Of a stretch of 9,251 nucleotides of DNA, positions 7,434 through 9,251 are shown in pieces. The stretch comes from Kiritimatiellales bacterium. GTDB taxonomy: Bacteria; Verrucomicrobiota; Kiritimatiellia; Kiritimatiellales; Pontiellaceae. Numbering within the stretch: position 1 is the first letter of the stretch; each line of letters begins with the position of its first letter. The position numbers were made by a program, and so were the translations under genes. The DNA is taken from positions 1-9,251 of the forward strand of contig JAUUYK010000025.1 in assembly GCA_030588285.1 (NCBI GenBank). Direction: 5' to 3'. The notes beneath the pieces are model-generated. The model made no database searches, was not told the DNA's origin, and worked only from the letters and a program-made list of their open reading frames with translations.

Positions 7434-7867
7434 CCTGTTAATACAAAAAATAATAAATTCTACAAAAAGGGTATCAACGCGGTCAGCAACATGGAAGTCC
7501 ACGGGCTTCCCGTCCCCATCATCATCAAAGAGCACGAGGGGGATCAGAATCGGCCTAGGCAATGCCCGCCCGTGGTTATCAGAAACAGAAGTCAGTAGAT
7601 CGCCGAGATAGGTAAAATTAAATTGCGGCCCAAACAAACTCGTTACAGTGTCGAGGCTGGAAAAGGCGGTGCGGGCGCGGGAAAATCAGGCAAAGACTGG
7701 CACAGCGAATATGAAAAAAGATACCGTCTTCCCTGCCCCCTTTTTGCTCTCAGCAAAGAGATCTGCTGAAAGTGCACGAAACGCTGATGTTGGGAATGAT
7801 ATGGAAAAAGGGTTAGATTTATACATATCGAAAGTGACCTCGGAGCGGCAACGTATTAAATTAACTT

Positions 7868-8497
7868 ATGCATTTACAACTTCATGGAAAAATAACGACC
7901 TGGAATGATGAAAAAGGCTTTGGTTTCATCACGCCCATTTCGGGCAATGACCGTATATTTGTTCACATCAAAGCTTTCACAAATCGTCGCCGTCGCCCGC
8001 AGGTCAACCAACATGTTTACTACTCTTTATCGAAGGACAAACAGGGGCGCATCTGTGCGACTAAAGTAACCTATATCTCAAAAATGACCTCAAGCCCGCA
8101 ACGCAGAATATCGCAATTCGCAGCGTGTAGCGTCGTTGTTCTCTTTTTTATAATCCTGAGTATTTTGACGTTTGTTATCTCGGTTATCCCACTCTTCATC
8201 ATCGCTTTGTACGCTGTGGTCAGCACAATCACTTTTTTTGCTTATGCCATCGACAAATCGGCTGCTCAAAAGGGGCGCTGGCGCACATCCGAAGCAACGC
8301 TGCATTTGCTATCTTTTACCGGAGGCTGGCCCGGCGCATGGATTGCACAACAAACGCTGCGCCATAAATCCAGCAAAGCCGAATTCCAATTTTCATATAA
8401 AACAACCGTCCTATTGAACATAATCGTTACGTCTTGGTTGCTCAGCCCGCACGGCCCAGAGCGAACACTCTCTTTCTTAGAAAAGATATTTAGGTGA
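7868..8497 (+). CDS. cold-shock domain / DUF1294 membrane protein
   Basis: A 209-residue two-part protein. Residues 1-70 form a cold-shock (OB-fold) domain, which binds single-stranded RNA or DNA: GKITTWNDEKGFGFITP with RNP1 KGFGFI (16-21) and RNP2 IFVHI (30-34). An Arg-rich loop (RRRR, 40-43) lies in the domain. Hydrophobic segments at about 86-105 and 107-127 follow, then a DUF1294 unit with AIDKSAAQKGRWR (127-139), GGWPGAWIAQ (152-161) and RHKSSKAEF (165-173), and a last membrane segment near 179-192. The nucleic-acid-binding part should face the cytoplasm. This domain pair is known in bacteria, but no activity has been shown as far as I know. The ATG at 7868 agrees with the cold-shock fold starting at once, yet no good Shine-Dalgarno site is seen (a GGAG is 22 nt away), so translation may be weak or regulated. 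It diverges from the RNA helicase gene. Confidence 0.93.
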   Translation: MHLQLHGKITTWNDEKGFGFITPISGNDRIFVHIKAFTNRRRRPQVNQHVYYSLSKDKQGRICATKVTYISKMTSSPQRRISQFAACSVVVLFFIILSILTFVISVIPLFIIALYAVVSTITFFAYAIDKSAAQKGRWRTSEATLHLLSFTGGWPGAWIAQQTLRHKSSKAEFQFSYKTTVLLNIIVTSWLLSPHGPERTLSFLEKIFR

Positions 8498-8519
8498 TCA
8501 CTTTCACCGACAGATGTCG
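8493..8519 (+). repeat. two adjacent small hairpins at the stop of the CSD-DUF1294 gene
   Basis: GGTGA-tcactt-TCACC (8493-8508, including the TGA stop) is followed, sharing one base, by CGACA-ga-TGTCG (8508-8519). Each has a 5-bp stem. No T run follows, so this is not a standard rho-independent terminator, but it is the only structured element downstream of the gene and could protect or slow the 3' end of the transcript. Confidence 0.35.
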
Positions 8520-8540
8520 ACATAAGCAAACCCAATCCAT

Positions 8541-8572
8541 TGTTTTCGTGCCTTTTGCGCCTCTTTGTGACC
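8541..8572. repeat. degenerate tandem repeat of a dispersed intergenic type
   Basis: Three degenerate units of 9-12 nt follow each other: TGTTTTCGTGCC, TTTTGCGCC, TCTTTGTGACC. From memory, very similar 'TTTGTGCCTTTTGCGCCTCTTTGTG' style stretches recur between genes in many PVC and related genomes and are often mis-annotated as short proteins rich in Lys, Arg, His and Glu; read on the minus strand this stretch indeed gives such a peptide (KRRKRHEN). The internal units are visible here; membership in a dispersed family cannot be tested from one copy. Confidence 0.45.
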
Positions 8573-8609
8573 ATTCTCTCCGTTCGTAATTAACCGAAGA
8601 GATCGCCCT

Positions 8610-9251
8610 ATGAAAAACCCCCTGTTTAAATCTGGTTCCCCATGGAATAGCCCCGAGATAGTGGACCGCCTTTCTAGCTCACCGCCCAATGCTGAATTAA
8701 TTAAGTTTGCCACTGCTGAATTCAAGAAAATGGACCGTCACCGCCTGCTCGATATTGGTTGCGGAGCCGGATGCAACGCGGTTCCGCTGGCCGGTTCGGG
8801 TTGGAATGTGCTGGGGTTGGATCTTTCTGACCCGATGCTTGAAGCGGCAACTCGCCGCGCGCAAGAGGGGCATTTGACGGAGATTCTCCGCTTCGAAAAG
8901 GCCACGATGACTGAACTCCCCGTGGAAGATCAGAGCTTCGATTTTATCGTGGCCCACGGCATCTGGAACCTCGCTCGCTCTGCGGAGGAATTTCGGAAAT
9001 CCGTCCAGGAAGCCGCGCGTGTGGCCTGTCCGGGCGCCCCGCTCTTTGTTTTTACTTTTTCTCGCAACACCCTTCCGCCCGAGGCTGCCCCCATCGAAGG
9101 CGAATCCTTTGTCTACACCCAATTTTCCGGCGCACCGCAATGCTTTCTGACCGAAGCTCAGCTGATCGAAGAGATGAATGCGGCCGGATTTTCGCAAGAG
9201 CCTGGCATCGCCATCAAAGAATATAACTTTCCACGTACCGGCCATAAGCCC
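8610..9251 (+). CDS. class I SAM-dependent methyltransferase (3' end outside window)
   Basis: The 214 visible residues, with no stop yet, show a Rossmann-like methyltransferase of the Methyltransf_11/25 type, which moves a methyl group from S-adenosylmethionine to an unknown acceptor. Motif I is LLDIGCGAGCNAVPLA (46-61), the acidic ribose-binding residue is Asp71 in VLGLDLSDPMLEAA (67-80), motif II-like LPVEDQSFDFIVAHG is at 103-117, and a post-motif strand PGAPLFVFTFSR follows at 141-152. There is no signal peptide or membrane segment, so it is cytoplasmic. Family members of this kind are about 210-260 residues long, so little is probably missing. The start at 8610 has only a moderate GAAGAGA site (8596-8602). 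The gene follows the CSD-DUF1294 gene by 112 nt and may have its own promoter. Substrate (small molecule, RNA or protein) cannot be read from the sequence. Confidence 0.93.
   Translation, partial: MKNPLFKSGSPWNSPEIVDRLSSSPPNAELIKFATAEFKKMDRHRLLDIGCGAGCNAVPLAGSGWNVLGLDLSDPMLEAATRRAQEGHLTEILRFEKATMTELPVEDQSFDFIVAHGIWNLARSAEEFRKSVQEAARVACPGAPLFVFTFSRNTLPPEAAPIEGESFVYTQFSGAPQCFLTEAQLIEEMNAAGFSQEPGIAIKEYNFPRTGHKP

Larger units (their letters stand above)
7241..7867. other. 627-nt divergent intergenic region without a convincing gene
   Basis: The region lies between the starts of the minus-strand helicase gene and the plus-strand cold-shock-domain gene, so it must hold both promoters. Seen in it: a hairpin in the helicase leader (7272-7289), an A9 run (7370-7378; T9 on the helicase transcript), a promoter-like pair overlapping an inverted repeat (7406-7433), an AT-rich block around 7435-7470, and an imperfect hairpin at 7747-7772 with a 6-bp perfect core. 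Open frames at 7407-7637 (minus, TTG start) and 7648-7908 (plus, GTG start) lack ribosome sites and recognisable domains. TATACA at 7820-7825 is a possible -10 for the plus-strand gene. No tRNA-like or known riboswitch structure was recognised. Confidence 0.6.

Noticed and set aside
7428..7598. Plus-strand 56-residue open frame
   Set aside because: It has an ATG but no ribosome site, low-complexity Asn/Lys-rich start and no familiar motif, and it overlaps the candidate promoter.
7648..7908. Plus-strand 86-residue open frame with GTG start
   Set aside because: There is no ribosome site and no known domain, and it overlaps the well-supported cold-shock-domain gene by 41 nt in another frame.
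8266..8574. Minus-strand 102-residue open frame beginning with K/R/H-rich residues
   Set aside because: It starts in the intergenic repeat and runs antisense through the DUF1294 region; this is the usual spurious product of such repeats.
8697..9245. Minus-strand 182-residue open frame
   Set aside because: It mirrors the methyltransferase gene, whose plus-strand frame has an intact SAM-binding motif.

Overview
The window reads as ordinary chromosomal DNA from a Gram-negative, free-living bacterium. GC content is moderate and the genes are closely packed. Protein style, the large PurS-PurL fusion type of PurL, a signal-peptide protein that I cannot place in a known family, and a degenerate intergenic repeat in front of the last gene all fit the PVC group (a Kiritimatiellota- or Verrucomicrobia-like lineage). 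This placement is an inference from gene content only. I see no phage, transposon, CRISPR array, tRNA or rRNA.

Layout: five genes lie on the minus strand in the first 7.2 kb. Read in the direction of transcription they are: a DeaD-like DEAD-box RNA helicase (7240-5489); an SDR-family oxidoreductase that starts 3 nt after the helicase stop (5485-4802); a secreted protein of unknown function (4691-2991); an AIM24/TIGR00266-family protein that starts 18 nt after that stop (2972-2184); a clear rho-independent terminator (2130-2155); and then purL, which has its own leader and runs out of the window at position 1 with 678 residues visible. Two transcription units are likely upstream of the terminator, helicase-SDR and secreted protein-AIM24. 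They are separated by a 110-nt AT-rich gap, so read-through between them is possible.

From 7241 to 7867 there is a 627-nt divergent intergenic region with no convincing gene. It contains a possible promoter with an inverted repeat and a hairpin in the helicase leader. To its right, on the plus strand, are a cold-shock-domain/DUF1294 membrane protein (7868-8497), a 112-nt gap with two small hairpins and a degenerate 'TTTGTGCC'-type tandem repeat, and a class I SAM-dependent methyltransferase (8610 to beyond the window end).

Working together: the helicase and the cold-shock-domain protein both belong to families that act on RNA structure, and they flank one shared control region, which suggests a small RNA-remodelling or cold-response neighbourhood. 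purL is de novo purine biosynthesis. The secreted protein and the AIM24 protein form a two-gene unit whose role is not known. I did not find an unmistakable new biological system; the points most worth following are that two-gene unit, the divergent control region and the intergenic repeat.
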